A stretch of 64,000 nt of DNA from Plutella xylostella. Its lineage: Eukaryota > Arthropoda > Insecta > Lepidoptera > Plutellidae. The position numbers and the translations under genes were made by a program. This document shows, piece after piece, positions 29,828 to 40,955 of this stretch; within the stretch, counting starts at the first letter, position 1; each line of letters opens with the position of its first letter. The notes below the pieces were generated by a model. The model searched no databases and had not been told where the DNA came from. It was given only the letters and a program-made list of their open reading frames with translations. The stretch lies in assembly GCF_932276165.1 (NCBI RefSeq), contig NC_064004.1, forward strand, positions 1,188,001 through 1,252,000. The letters run 5' to 3'.

Positions 29828-30933
29828 CTAGCTGTTCCCGCGCGCTTCGCTTCGCCTTAAAAAGTTTTCCCGTGGGAATTTTGGGATAAAAAGTAGCCTA
29901 TGTTCTTTCCCAGGGTCTATATATATATACCAGACCGTATATATGTCGCAGGCATTTTGTAAGATCTCGCCGTTTACATACGGCGTCGGCAGTTTACAAA
30001 CGCTCGCTGTTTTGTAATTTGCCGAAGGCATATTGTTAACTCGTTCAATCGTTCTGATTTCGATGTTAATTGAAGTTTTAGGGTGACCATGATAAACACA
30101 GTTTGAACTTTGAACAAATGGAAAAATCGGACTTTATTTCAGGATTTCAAGTAAGACTTTTTACTTTTTTTTTCTAAAGTAGGTACCTAAGAAGGTACAT
30201 AAGTTTAAATATTTAATAAAAAGATACATTTTAATAAAAAACGTAGTCATTTACAAAGAACAATAAAACTAGGCATTTCCAGATAAAAACAATCACTGCT
30301 GGTGCTCGAATGCATTAAACTTAGGAAAACGCTAAACCCTTTACTAAAAAAATTATGAAGCTCTAAATTAATATCCTGCATGTGTCCTCCGTACACCGGG
30401 ATCTATGGATAACGTAGTAATTTTTAGGTGCGGGATAACCTCAAAAACTTTTTCGCTTGTCTACGGCCTTTTTACTGCTCCTGAACTGTAATAAATGACT
30501 TTAAAGTCACAATTATTAGGTGAAAATGCTTCTACACTCGTAATATTTGCACTGTTTTGAGTATTTATTGAGTCACAGAACCACTACTTGACGCCATTTT
30601 TGTTGTCGTGATCAACAGCGCCGCGCGTGGTAAGAACCAGAACTAAATTCTTCAATTTGCCGCGGCATTATGTAAACGGCGTATGGATTGCCAATGAAAT
30701 CTTTTGGCATATTATAAAATGACGCGGCAATTTACATTTTGCCTTCGGCATATTACAAAACAGCGAGCGTTTGTAAACTGCCGACGCCGTATGTAAACGG
30801 CGAGATCTTACAAAATGCCTGCGACATATATACCAAATTTAATTCAAATCCGTTCAGTAGTTTTGGCGTGAAAGAGTATCAGACAGACAGACAGACACAG
30901 TACTTTCTCATTTGTAATATTAGTTAGTTAGGA
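29828..30933 (-). mobile_element. Non-autonomous Helitron copy 3, interrupted
   Basis: Inverted: A|CTAGCTGTTCCCGCGCGCTT on the left; GTAATATTAGTTAGTTAGGA|T on the right. The usual ACCGTATGTATACC region is split at 29944-30826 by another element. Confidence 0.85.
29944..30826. mobile_element. 883-bp element with ~85-bp inverted ends inside a Helitron
   Basis: TGTCGCAGGCATTTTGTAAG on the left; the right end is the inverse. The match runs about 85 bp (CTCGCCGTTTACATACGGCG, TTTACAAACGCTCGCTGTTT, GCCGAAGGCAT). TATATA flanks both sides. Interior has further CGGC-rich words near the right arm (GCCGCGGCATTATGTAAACG). No transposase; superfamily unknown. Identical short frames in both arms are only the inverted repeat. 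Confidence 0.85.
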
Positions 30934-31228
30934 TAACAAAAACATAATCATTGATGATAAGTAGTATAGATACGGTAGTCCGTTACGTTATGCAGTCCCA
31001 TTTAACTAAAACATCACAATATTTCCATCCACATAGTTGCTATCAAACCGCTTAACTAGCTCGTGCATCGACATTCGTGACAGCTATTCAACGAGTGGGC
31101 GTGAGTCTGTGGTGACCCTAAATTAGCATAGTTTGAACCGACCTTTATTTTATGATCGTATTATTTTGTTGTACCTAGTTACATGTATTTCCTTTGTTCC
31201 GTGGTTAAGGTCTATTCAGAATAATATA
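30934..31228. other. Unassigned spacer
   Basis: Nothing recognised. Confidence 0.4.
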
Positions 31229-31494
31229 CAGGGTGTTGCAAAATTGGTATACTAAGCGGAAACCTACATGTGCAGCATGGTATATCTAAGCCCGAAACTG
31301 AAATCAGAATTTGGAAATTTACGAAAAAAAAAAATCATTTTCCATAGGAAAAAGTCACGTGACCAAAAAAGTTTCTATGGAAAAAGAATAAAATTTTTTC
31401 GCGAATTTTTTAATTCTGATTTCAGTTTCGGGCTTAGATATAACATGCTGCACATGTAGGTTTCCGCTTAGAATACCCTTTTTGCAACACCCTG
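31229..31494. mobile_element. A-MITE copy 2
   Basis: CAGGGTGTTGCAAAATTGGT to TTTTTGCAACACCCTG, TA flanks; halves complementary as in 4037-4286. Confidence 0.88.
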
Positions 31495-31517
31495 TAGTTG
31501 TATTTTAATACGAACTA

Positions 31518-31999
31518 CAAGCAGTGTCAGTGCGAAAGAAACGTCTGGACAAATAACACCCCACTTCTGTCACTGAGCTCCTATTTTGAACTAGTTGGGT
31601 TAGAGACGACCGAATGGCGTAGTGGTTAGTGACCCTGACTACTGAGCCGATGGTCCCGGGTTCGATTCCCGGCTGGGGCACATATTTGTTTAAACACAGA
31701 TATTTGTTCTCGGGTCTTGGATGTGCCCGTAAAATGGCAATAGGCCCGCCCCCTATTACATTGGGACTAACATACACTCTGGCGAAAAGTGGGTGCAGCA
31801 ATGCACCTCTGCCTACCCCGCAAGGGAGTACATTAGTACAAGGCGTGAGTGCGTGTGTGTGTGTGTGTTGGGTTAGTTAGAAGATTTGTGAATTTATTCA
31901 TTGGTTGTCATTAGGTTGAAATTAAATCGTTTTTATAGTGAACAGAATGCGGTCAGTTTTTAGCTTTGTTTTTGTATTTGACAGACCATCTTGATCGTA
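31518..31999 (+). repeat. Y repeat copy with SINE-1 inserted
   Basis: AGCAGTGTCAGTGCGAAAGA, CACTGAGCTCCTATTTTGAA on the left; TTAGAAGATTTGTGAATTTA, GGTTGTCATTAGGTTG and ATTTGACAGACCATCTTGAT on the right. Confidence 0.7.
31604..31866 (+). mobile_element. SINE-1 copy 4, 10-bp target duplication
   Basis: Complete SINE-1 with (GT)n tail. GTTGGGTTAG flanks it at 31594-31603 and 31867-31876, giving exact boundaries of 263 bp. Confidence 0.95.
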
Positions 32000-32085
32000 T
32001 ATTGTTAATCTATGATTCAGACTGACGTGATTATCTATGCCACTACTGCCTCTGACGATAGCGAAACGCAACTCATCGCTCGTAA

Positions 32086-32136
32086 TCGTCCACTGTTGGA
32101 GATAGGCCTCTCCCATGGAGCGCCTCAACACTCTGC
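32086..32136 (-). pseudogene. Short RTE-type LINE remnant
   Basis: GTCCACTGTTGGAGATAGGC, CTCTCCCATGGAGCGCC: inverse of the 3' end of the RTE family (GCGCTCCTTAGGAGAGGCCT at 14008). Confidence 0.55.
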
Positions 32137-32147
32137 CTCCTTTGTGA

Positions 32148-32408
32148 TTAAATAGATAAATATGTGGGGACATCTCACACACGGCCATCCGACCCCAAGC
32201 TAGGCAGAACCTGTGTTATGGGTGTCGGACAGCTGATATATCTACACAAATACATATATAGATAGATACTAGTTAAATATAAATATCAACACCCAAGACC
32301 CGAGTACAAATATCTGTATTTAAACAAATATCTGCCCCAGCCGGGAATCGAACCCGGGACCTTCGGCTCAGTAGTCAGGGCCACTAACCACTACGCCATT
32401 CGGTCGTC
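32148..32408 (-). mobile_element. SINE-2 copy 2
   Basis: Inverted: TATGTGGGGACATCTCACAC, GACCCCAAGCTAGGCAG, ACCCAAGACCCGAGTAC, then head with GGAATCGAACC and CCACTACGCCATTCGGTCGT. Confidence 0.9.
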
Positions 32409-32497
32409 AATAGATGCCGCTGGTGTGGCACACATAATTATCTCTTTTGCTGACTGTACCTATAGAAGGTCCAAAACTGCTATATCGATATTAAAGT

Positions 32498-32632
32498 CTG
32501 TTTTTTTATATTCGATACTAAATTGACAGAATCTGTAATGGCTGTCTGTAAACTTTCGATTGTGCCGCGATTAGGTGACGATCGGGACTTTAGTAAAGAA
32601 TATAGTTAGCTTTGTGTGTGAACAGACCTTTA
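32498..32632. mobile_element. Diverged relative of the 29514 MITE
   Basis: AAAGTCTGTTTTTTTATATT, TGTAAACTTTCGATTGTGCC, GCGATTAGGTGACGATCGGG, then ACAGACCTTT. Arms are poorly conserved. Confidence 0.45.
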
Positions 32633-32810
32633 CATTATTCACTTACTTTACTTACCTACCTATGTGTGGTGCATTCTGCGCGAATTAGATACATTCCCAT
32701 TTAGATGTTAATAACGAATGCATCCGCCATGCCGGAAGCTGCTATTTAACCGTACGCTACTGTAACTAGGATGCTCTATTATGGTAAGCGTCCACCTTTC
32801 GGTATCGGAC

Positions 32811-33126
32811 TCTATTCTATTATTCTATTCTATTCTCTGTGGGGGTGTAAGTACCTGCACCTGGCTCTCTCGAGTTTCCACTCTAAACTGCCTTCCTAAG
32901 CTTGGACCATTTCCCACGACGCTGGTCCACTGCGGGTTGGTGGGTTCACATATCTAGATGTGCTAGATCTAGATATGCGGGTTTCCTCACGATGTTTTCA
33001 TCATCATTTTCACATTGTACTTAAGACAAAAGAACTCATTGGTAGGTATATGTCAACGCCGGGATTCGAACCCGCATCTCTGGCGTGAGAAGCGGGCGCT
33101 TACCCGACTGAGCTACCACCGCTCCC
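32811..33126 (-). mobile_element. SINE-3, full length
   Basis: On the minus strand: head GGTAGCTCAGTCGGGTAAGC and B box GGGTTCGAATCCC; body with GAAAACATCGTGAGGAAACC, CCAACCCGCAGTGGACCAGC; 3' end GTGGAAACTCGAGAGAGCCA, CTTACACCCCCACAGAGAAT, then AGAAT repeats. The last 60 bp resemble the LINE end at 60720-60785. Confidence 0.88.
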
Positions 33127-33163
33127 ATCGGACTCATCGCATTTAGTATTCTTTATAAAGAAA

Positions 33164-33382
33164 CTAGCTGATCCCGCGCGCTTCGCTTCGCCTTAAAAAG
33201 TGTTCCCGTGGGAATTCCGGTATAAAAAGTAGCCTATGTTCTTTCGCAGGGTCTAGACTCTAGACTATCTGTATACCAAATTTCATTCAAATCCGTTCAG
33301 TAGTTTTGGCGTGAAAGAGTAACAGACAGACAGACAGACACAGTTACTTTCGGATTTATAATATTAGTAAGGAAGTAAGGAT
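33164..33382 (-). mobile_element. Non-autonomous Helitron copy 4
   Basis: A|CTAGCTGATCCCGCGCGCTT to TTATAATATTAGTAAGGA; (AGAC)n at 33325-33343. The TC end is slightly altered (TAAGGAAGTAAGGAT). Confidence 0.85.
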
Positions 33383-34706
33383 TAGTAAGGATTCACACAG
33401 GTGCGTCCACTTCATCGGCATTGCCGACGCAGTTTCTCAATACATTTATAACAATCTGTTTGGTGCAATACGTACGATGCCGATACGTGTACGCTTACTC
33501 GTACCATAAAGAATGGTTGTAAAACACCATGAGATCAGTTAAAGATATCTATTTAAATTAAACACGATTTTACATAAATCAATTTATCCAATTAAAAAAA
33601 CTAGAAATAATAACATCAACACATATTTATCATTTCGACATTCAATGTGCCATAGTAATAATTATCAAATTTGTTCGAGAAAGCGTGTAATTAATATATT
33701 AAATAATAACGGGCCGAAGAAGCAGCCTTGAGGCACTCTGTGTCTTATCTTATGAAATAAAACTTAGTTATTTGATCAATGAACCAAAACATTGGAATTA
33801 TTCTCTATGAATTACCTACCTATCAAAAAACTATCAATTTTGTGGGCAATTCAGTTAGAAAAACTTTGACTTGTAAAAACATAAAGAAATTATGAAACAT
33901 ATACACAATATGACTAAATATCCAGCTAAGTAAGTAAGTAAGTACTTTAAGTAGGTACATAACAATACTCGAACATGGTACTATCAAGGAAATCCATGCT
34001 GGACTGATTTCAAAACAATGATGTCGATTCTGAAGGCAGAAATTCTAATTCTAGAGCTGTCAAAACTTTAATTTCTTAAATTTAAATTCGAGTATATGAG
34101 TGTTTCCATAAATGGCAACTCGCGCGTAGGGAACATGTGCCCACACTTCAAGCAGTTGGTCTAAGCTTTTTATGTACATACTCTGGTCGTTTTAATACTA
34201 GCTAAGAACAAAAATGTTTCGTTAATAATTTATCGTATTAAGGTGGAAACTAAAAAGAGATTATGTAGCCTGAAAAGGTGAAAAGTTACTTATTTAGTAG
34301 TTTAGACTTTTTATAAATATTTAGGTTAGCTTTTATAATAATTTCTCTACCCTCATGTCGTATTGGTTCTTAAATACTTATGACTTCTATTTCGACCTAA
34401 ACGTAGCCCGATTCTCTGATAGTACATTACGAGAGGAAAATCCAATAAATTGTGCCTTAATAGATGTAAATATGCCTGCACCGATAACCATAGATAATAA
34501 ATTTCGATAAAGTGACGTTGGAAAAGATTATTATAAATAAAAAAAGGCATAAAAATTAGAATGCAGCTGTTAATGTCTTGTTAATTTTTTAAATGACTGT
34601 GCGCTTGTTAGCATGAGTTATGGGGCTTTTTGAACTTTTAACGACCCGTTTTGACAGCCACAAAATGTAGGTATTGAATCAAACCTTGTGTGAAATCGAA
34701 AATATC
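33383..34706. other. Unassigned stretch
   Basis: No element ends. 33690-33745 (AATAATAACGGGCCGAAGAA, CAGCCTTGAGGCACTC) resembles a decayed coding fragment of a LINE reverse transcriptase read as N N N G P K K Q P x G T; too short to call. Confidence 0.35.
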
Positions 34707-34865
34707 AACCCCCAAATTCATAGACCGTATTGTAAGTTTAGAGGAGATTTACAAATGTCATTGAAATGCACGAAATGCAACTCTTTATGTCAGTAAAAAA
34801 AGACGAAATTCTCGTGTATCGTCATTTGTAAACCAGTCACAAAAAGTTCTATAAATTCAGGGGTA
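34707..34865. mobile_element. MITE with ACCCCCAAATTCATAGA ends
   Basis: Left ACCCCCAAATTCATAGACCG; right TTCTATAAATTCAGGGGT. Inner TTTACAAATGTCATTG and GTCATTTGTAAA pair. Related to the ends at 23867. Confidence 0.6.
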
Positions 34866-35091
34866 AAAAATATTTTTGTAATCAATCAATTTTCACAACT
34901 ATAAAATTTCAGTGTTGCCAATTGCAAGGTTTTATAAAAATCCAAAATTTAATAAGTGCACTCTTATCTACAGGAGACACTCGTTGGATACGTAATTATT
35001 GGCGCGGTAGGAAGAGCCTTATGATGATGCCTACAATGATGCAACAAAATAAATATTCGCATTGGGTGCTTCACTAGGTCACAGAACAATA

Positions 35092-35206
35092 ATCATCATC
35101 ATCATCATCACGTCCCCATTGCTGGGGCACGGGTCTCCTTCCAATGAAGGAAGGGTGTAGGCCTAGTCCACCACGCTGGCCTAATGCGGGTTGGTGGACA
35201 CATACT
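35092..35206 (-). mobile_element. Retroelement 3' end with (ATC)n tail
   Basis: TCATCATCATCATCATCACG then CCCATTGCTGGGGCACGGGT: third copy of the 12415-12537 family. Confidence 0.7.
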
Positions 35207-35274
35207 AATAAGGTTAGTTTAATAATAATAAAGATTTCCAAGCAAGAATACCGCCTTTTTACGGTTCTATTTAT

Positions 35275-35533
35275 GAGACGACCGAATGGCGTAGTGGTTA
35301 GTGACCCTGACTACTGAGCCGATGGTCCCGGGTTCGATTCCCGGCTGGGGCAGATATTTGTTTAAACACAGATATTTGTTCTCGGGTCTTGGATGTGCCC
35401 GTAAAATGGCAATAGGCCCGCCCCCTATTACATTGGGACTAACATACACTCTGGCGAAAAGTGGGTGCAGCAATGCACCTCTGCCTACCCCGCAAGGGAG
35501 TACATTAGTACAAGGCGTGAGTGCGTGTGTGTG
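35275..35533 (+). mobile_element. SINE-1 copy 5, 7-bp target duplication
   Basis: Complete; TATTTAT at 35268-35274 and 35534-35540. Confidence 0.94.
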
Positions 35534-35540
35534 TATTTAT

Positions 35541-36470
35541 AACTGTTAGTTTTGTATTTTTTGCTTCAATTATAAATTCCTAGCTTTACCCTTGTACGTA
35601 ACGGTAACACTAACTTTCGACTAAAATAGTCATATTATTATGTGAAATTGCCATTGTAAATTAAACAATCCCACATTTATGGTAAAAACGGCAAATTGCC
35701 ATGTTTACCAAGTATAAAATGTCACAGCCGTACAGAATTTCAAAGTGTTTTGGTGCAATTAAAATTAATGATGTGTGTTGCGGTGTCTGCAGTGTGACAG
35801 GAGAGATTTTAACCCACTGCGCGGAGAGGGGTGTTAATTGGCATCTCGTTTTCTGTTTTCCACTCGTTAGTTTGGTGTATTTTTAGGGTTAAGTACGTGA
35901 AAAGGCCGCCGCTTATAGGATCATTTTGCTGTCCGTCTGTCTGTATGTCTGTCAAGAGTCAAGACATTAGGGTCTTATGGCCCTGTAGCACGGGGCGCTA
36001 TTAAGACGTAACAAGAGTTCTCCGTCGCGCTCGCTCTTGAGGCTGCGCGATGTGAGTGAGCGCGATGCAAAACTCTTGTCACATCTTAAATGCCCGCCGT
36101 ACAAGCCCTTCTGGTAAGTATAAAAGTAGCTTATAAATACATGGTACAAAATTCCAAAAACAAAAGAAAAGAAATAGTTTCAAAATAAATGAGTTGACTT
36201 TGACTTTCTTCTGTTTTCTGTGAGTTTAGAATTAAATAAAAAAATATAAATCAAAATGAACTCCAAACATTAGTTTATCATCGCCAAGACGCATTCATAA
36301 CATCTGGTACAACAATAATTGTTTGTTTTTGTCTTTCTGCGACTGTGGGTTGTGTTGTAAATGAGGCATGTCTGTTTTATATTTAGGTTTCCGTATTTAT
36401 CGAGGAAGTGAGGGAAGATGACGAATGTTAAGAGTTCATATGAGTTAGGTTATATAGGTATAGGTACGTA
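35541..36470. other. Unassigned stretch
   Basis: No gene. 35988-36095 has inverted words (AAGACGTAACAAGAGTTCTC / GCAAAACTCTTGTCACATCTT) around a GC-rich core, possibly a MITE. Confidence 0.4.
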
Positions 36471-36482
36471 TTATTTATTTAA

Positions 36483-36740
36483 GACGACCGAATGGCGTAG
36501 TGGTTAGTGACCTGACTACTGAGCCGATGGTCCCGGGTTTGATTCCCGGCTGGGGCAGATATTTGTTTAAACACAGATATTTGTCCTCGGGTCTTGGATG
36601 TGCCCGTAAAATGGCAATAGGCCCGCCCTCTATTACATTGGGACTAACATAAAACTCTGGCGAAAAGTGGGTGCAGCAATGCTCCTCTGCCTACCCCGCA
36701 AGGGAGTACATTAGTACAAGGCGTGAGTGCGTGTTTTTTT
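36483..36740 (+). mobile_element. SINE-1 copy 6, 12-bp target duplication
   Basis: Complete; T tail. TTATTTATTTAA at 36471-36482 and 36741-36752. One B-box base changed (GGTTTGATTCC). Confidence 0.93.
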
Positions 36741-37074
36741 TTATTTATTTAAAAATGTAGCAGGAAATACCTAAAGAAAATCGGGTTTATAAAAATCTAT
36801 ATCTATAATCCTAAGGTCTTCAAAAATATTATATCAGTTTTTTTTAAAGCTGTGTTTTAGTGTTGTTACTAGTCGTACGTCAACTTATAATATAAGTAAC
36901 ATGGTATGTAGTTTATTATATATTAATATATATTTTAATATATTATATATTATGATGCTAGGTATATAAATTATGTATGTAAATATATTGTAGGTAGTAT
37001 GTTTTGGTATATTAAATATTTATGGTATATTCTTTATTCCTGCTACACTTTACCCTTTACATCTAAATATCCTT

Positions 37075-37215
37075 CCACCCAAAGGTTGTCTGGAAGAAAT
37101 CGCTTTTAGCGATAAGACCGCCATTTGTACATATGTGTTAGATTAAGTTTTGTATTGTTGTCCATATTTTTGTGTGCAAATAAAGAATATGTTATGTTAT
37201 GTTATGTTATGTTAT
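37075..37215 (+). mobile_element. LINE 3' UTR fragment with (TTATG)n tail
   Basis: CACCCAAAGGTTGTCTGGAA, TAAGACCGCCATTTGTACAT, GTGTGCAAATAAAGAATATG then TTATG repeats. Confidence 0.75.
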
Positions 37216-37489
37216 AATCGGGTGCTGATTAATAATTGATTACATAAAGTGCGAATAAAATTGTCACCAAACCGGCTATTCCTCCTTGCACATGGCAACC
37301 CCAACAACTCAATCTGCCATCGAATACAGAATACAGTGGGAGCGAAATGTTATAAAACTGATAAAGATTTCAGGAACACCATTATGACTGCACTTGGACG
37401 AAGTGACGGCGTGTAGAGTAAGCGTAATATAGTGACTGCATTCAGTGATAATATTATGTTAAATATAAGTATAATACATATACAGATTG

Positions 37490-37800
37490 GCCTTTGAAAA
37501 CCTCACGAAACATCACGAGGGGGGAGGGGGGGTTCTCGTTAGACATCACGTGTATTAATTTTTTGTCAAAAATTAGGTATTTCTGAACGGATATTTTGGA
37601 CGGCGCAAAAATTTTAACGATTTGTAGTATGAACTATATTTTTTCTAGTCAAAAATTGCCTTTACATAGACTTCCAAAAAAATACACGTGATCCATGGGG
37701 GGAGGGGGGGTTGGTCCCAAACCTCACCAAATATCACCAGGGGGGAGGGGGGGGACAAAAAATGAGAAAAACGACCTCACGTGATTAATGGACGGCCCCT
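37490..37800. repeat. Element with three G-rich runs
   Basis: GAGGGGGGAGGGGGGGTTCT (37518), GGGGGGAGGGGGGGTT (37697) and GGGGGGAGGGGGGGGA (37739), each after AAC/CATCAC words (AACCTCACCAAATATCACCA). Flanking phrases CACGTG recur. Looks like one repeated element with G-quadruplex-prone tracts; ends uncertain. Confidence 0.6.
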
Positions 37801-37856
37801 TTAATAAATAAAATACATACTTCCGTTTTCAGGACTTTATAGTTTTACTGTACGAG
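37801..37856. repeat. Z-MITE end fragment
   Basis: TTCCGTTTTCAGGACTTTAT, AGTTTTACTGTA: inverse of the Z-MITE left end. Confidence 0.55.
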
Positions 37857-38135
37857 TACTTCTGTATTGTTTTTGTGCTCGTCTGGCAACGATGGTGGCG
37901 GCGCTAGTCTTAGGCGAGCTAGGCGAACAGCCTTAACTCCACTGCCCCGCGTCATACTCTACGCCGATGCAGACATACGCACACCGCGCACGCGCAAACA
38001 AGACAACAAATTATTAAATGGAAGTGCGTGGGCGCAGCATAAACATGCACGCGTTAAGGGGCAGTCCTTTTATGAGCTGACCCAATAAAAAAATAATTGA
38101 GTAAGGAGGTAAGTTATAAACGGACCAAATAGTTA

Positions 38136-38200
38136 CACTCATGAGACATGAAAAAGTTCAATTTAATTTAGAATTTGATCAAAATAATGTGTTATTTGTC
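38136..38200 (+). repeat. Tc-MITE left-end fragment
   Basis: CACTCATGAGACATGAAAAA preceded by TTA; the rest is not recognisable, followed by Y-repeat-like words (GACGTTTCTTTTGCACTGAC). Confidence 0.45.
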
Positions 38201-38559
38201 AAGACGTTTCTTTTGCACTGACATCACTGGCATTTATGGAAAAGTAAAACTCGTAGAACAATAGATTTTCAGGATGACCTCATAAGTTATCCCTTTCGGA
38301 TTACTACAACACTTCCACAAAATTCTGTATTTTAACTTTCCCTTTTCCCAAAAGCAGAACTTCCCCTTAACAGCAGGAGTAAATGTACCGTCAGAGATCT
38401 GTTTACGGCTTTATATCTCCTCCGCGAGCAGATCCATAAAGAGAGAAGCTGGGCGACCACACAGGGCCCTGATTGTTCTGTCTAGTATTCAAATTGAGAC
38501 GTTTTAATATCTTGGATATAGTATTTTGTGAATAACCTCACATTGTTATATTAATTATA

Positions 38560-38822
38560 CAGGGTGTTGCAAAATTGGTATACTAAGCCGAAACCAACAT
38601 GTGCAGCATGGTATATCTAAGCCCGAATCTGAAATCAGAATTTGGAAATTCGAGAAAAAAAAAATATTTTTCCATAGTAAAAAGTCACGTGACCAACAAA
38701 GTATCTATGGAAAATGAAAAAAAAAATCGCGAATTTTCAAATTCTGATTTCAGTTTCAGGCTTAGATATACCATGCTGCACATGTAGGTTTCGGCTTAGT
38801 ATACCCTTTTTGCAACACCCTG
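38560..38822. mobile_element. A-MITE copy 3
   Basis: CAGGGTGTTGCAAAATTGGT to CTTTTTGCAACACCCTG, TA flanks. Both arms contain ACATGTGCAGCATGG or its inverse. Confidence 0.88.
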
Positions 38823-38863
38823 TAGAGTCTGCGCCACCACTGGATTCTTACGGCAAAATAGGG

Positions 38864-39088
38864 AACTATAATAAAACTATAAAGTCCTGAAAATGGAAGT
38901 GGATTCTAACTAATTGTTATAGACCGTATTTAATCGATGTTTTATATTTATTATAGGACAAATCCGGTAAAAAGCCATAACCAAACGGTATTCTATTTTT
39001 GAAATGTAAGTAAATAACTAATAGTGATAAAAAGTCTTAGAAAAATCGCACTCTTTATTGTCAGGGCTTTATATTTGGACTGTACCTA
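38864..39088. mobile_element. Z-MITE, uninterrupted
   Basis: ACTATAATAAAACTATAAAG, AAGTGGATTCTAACTAATTG on the left; TATTGTCAGGGCTTTATATT, TGGACTGTA on the right. Serves as the empty-site reference for 12745-13290 and 15777-16264. Confidence 0.7.
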
Positions 39089-39244
39089 ATTAAATTAATT
39101 AATTATATTTTCATTTATGATTTGACCACTTCCTCAATCATTAAAAAACATTTTCTTTCTTTTCAGGTACCTACTTACCTTCTACTATCTACAAAACGTA
39201 CCTATACCTTCTTAGGTACACAGATCATCATTACACTCACACCT

Positions 39245-39327
39245 ATTTGGTGGGTTTCTCGAGTGGAGACAACAGGGAAGCGTAAAGTTGTGGGACGCCC
39301 TCCGGCCCGCTGGCAGTGGTCAAGTTA
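39245..39327 (+). pseudogene. RTE-type LINE fragment
   Basis: SRVETTGKRKVVGRPPARWQ matches the LEWRPRTG.RSVGRPPARW segment of the RTE family; both ends lost. Confidence 0.6.
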
Positions 39328-39329
39328 GA

Positions 39330-40010
39330 GACGACGTTTTTACCCGACTGCCGAAGGAAGGAATGTTTTTCGATTGTATGTTTGTATGTATGTATGTTTG
39401 TCTGTTTCTTTGTTCCCTCCTGTAGCCTAAACGACTCGATTGATTTTGATGTATGAGGTATCGTTAGAAGCGCATTGATTGCGCGATGGTTATAGGCTAT
39501 GTGACGTTACATTAAAATGTATAAAGCGCCCTCTAGCGGACATAAAGTGATGATCGAAAAAATAATATTTTTCCAACTATGCCGTGTGGGGTATCAAATG
39601 AAAGAGCTTGATTTGCAAATTACAAAAATATGCATATTGTAGGTATTTAAATCACAACACCAAAATTGTTGAAATAAAAAATGTTCATAAACTAAAATCC
39701 GACTACTGACATAAAATTTCATAAAATAAAAACAACTAAAAAGTTACAAATAAAAAAAATATAATTATAAACAAACAAAAAACCCGACTGCACTCTAAAA
39801 AAATGAAAACAAGCCCCAATGTTAATGGAAAGTATCGCAGGCGGGGACCAACTTGACCGACCAACACAAGGTACCTATCTATTGTAACATTCAGCTAAAT
39901 GGTGAACTCTCTGATGGTCCCCGCCTGCGATACTTTCCATTAACATTGGGGCTTGTTTTCATCTTTTTAGCGTGCAGTCGGGTTTTTTGTTTGTTTATAA
40001 TTATATTTTT
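39330..40010. mobile_element. Element ACCCGACTGC with a 90-bp inverted repeat
   Basis: Starts near GACGTTTTTACCCGACTGCC, includes (TGTATGTT)n, GCCCTCTAGCGGA and TGTGTGGGGTATCAAATGAA. Its right part is a large palindrome (39761-40004). Class unknown. Confidence 0.55.
39761..40004. repeat. 90-bp near-perfect inverted repeat, 64-base loop
   Basis: Arms 39761-39850 and 39915-40004: ATAATTATAAACAAACAAAA, CCCGACTGCA, AAACAAGCCCCAATGTTAAT, GGAAAGTATCGCAGGCGGGG in the left arm, the inverse in the right, with only a few mismatches. Confidence 0.9.
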
Positions 40011-40557
40011 AACCAAAACATTTGCATGAGAACTTTTGTCCCGTCTTAAATACGCACCTTGCTAGCCCTTCTGAGACTTATCGCCACTCGCCGTTTAGGA
40101 ATGAGTACCTAGAAATCTAGATTTCCAGGACATTTCCTCAAAATCATTTCCTCTACCGTAAAAGCAGAATGCCAAGACTTGAACCCACAATCTCTTGGAC
40201 AAAAAGAGCCCCTCCTTATCCAAACGGAGAGTAGTTTGTAAAAATTGACGTTCATAATTAGAAATTTTTATGTTTATACGATGAATAAAAACATTTGACT
40301 TTGACTTGGAAGACGAGGCGTTTAACCGCTACGCTACCAAAGCTCGCGTCTTTACTATATTGTTTCACTTAGCATGTGTTAGCACTTATTATGACTGATG
40401 CAGTTCCCAGCTGGTTACTACGTGGGAACTTGCACCTCTGTTCGCTACTATTCATTGGATAGGAGAGTTGTCTATGGGAAGGCTAACTTGTGAATTAGGC
40501 TGGTGCCTAGAGTTTGGTATGTTATTTTAACCGTTCGTGCCATTTGCTTACTAACTA

Positions 40558-40770
40558 CAGTGCCACAAACTTATCTGTTCCGGTGAGAGCTCGCGTAAAT
40601 GTCTAATATTTCTTCATTCTATAAGATTTTAAGTTTGCCAGTAGTGGTAATTTGCTCTTGTGGTTTTAATAAACACATCTTATCTATATCAATACATAAT
40701 TCATTAGTAAGTAATGAGATATGGATCAATTTAGTTCGCTCTCACCGGAACATATAAGTTTGTCGCACTT
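40558..40770. mobile_element. V-MITE copy 4
   Basis: CAGTGCCACAAACTTATCTG to ATAAGTTTGTCGCACTT; TA flanks. Confidence 0.88.
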
Positions 40771-40955
40771 TATATCTTCTTACTGAAGGAAGGATTTTCA
40801 CAGACAGAATTCTAAAAACCGACGCTGTTTTGTTGTCTTTGGCTCACAGATTAGTCGAAACGAGACTTATCTGAAACGGCTTTCGGATATTATTTCTGGA
40901 TAATTTTCACTTCATCTTTAGGATATTATTTTAAACGTGGATCGTTCTCCAGACA

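Noticed and set aside
29828..30927. Two near-identical short proteins at opposite ends
   Set aside because: They are the two arms of one inverted repeat read on opposite strands.
35701..35886. 61-codon frame with several cysteines
   Set aside because: Short, isolated, no signal peptide pattern or motif; expected by chance.
37867..38088. 73-codon frame in a GC-richer patch
   Set aside because: No start context, homology or splice signals that I can support; may be an old retroelement piece.
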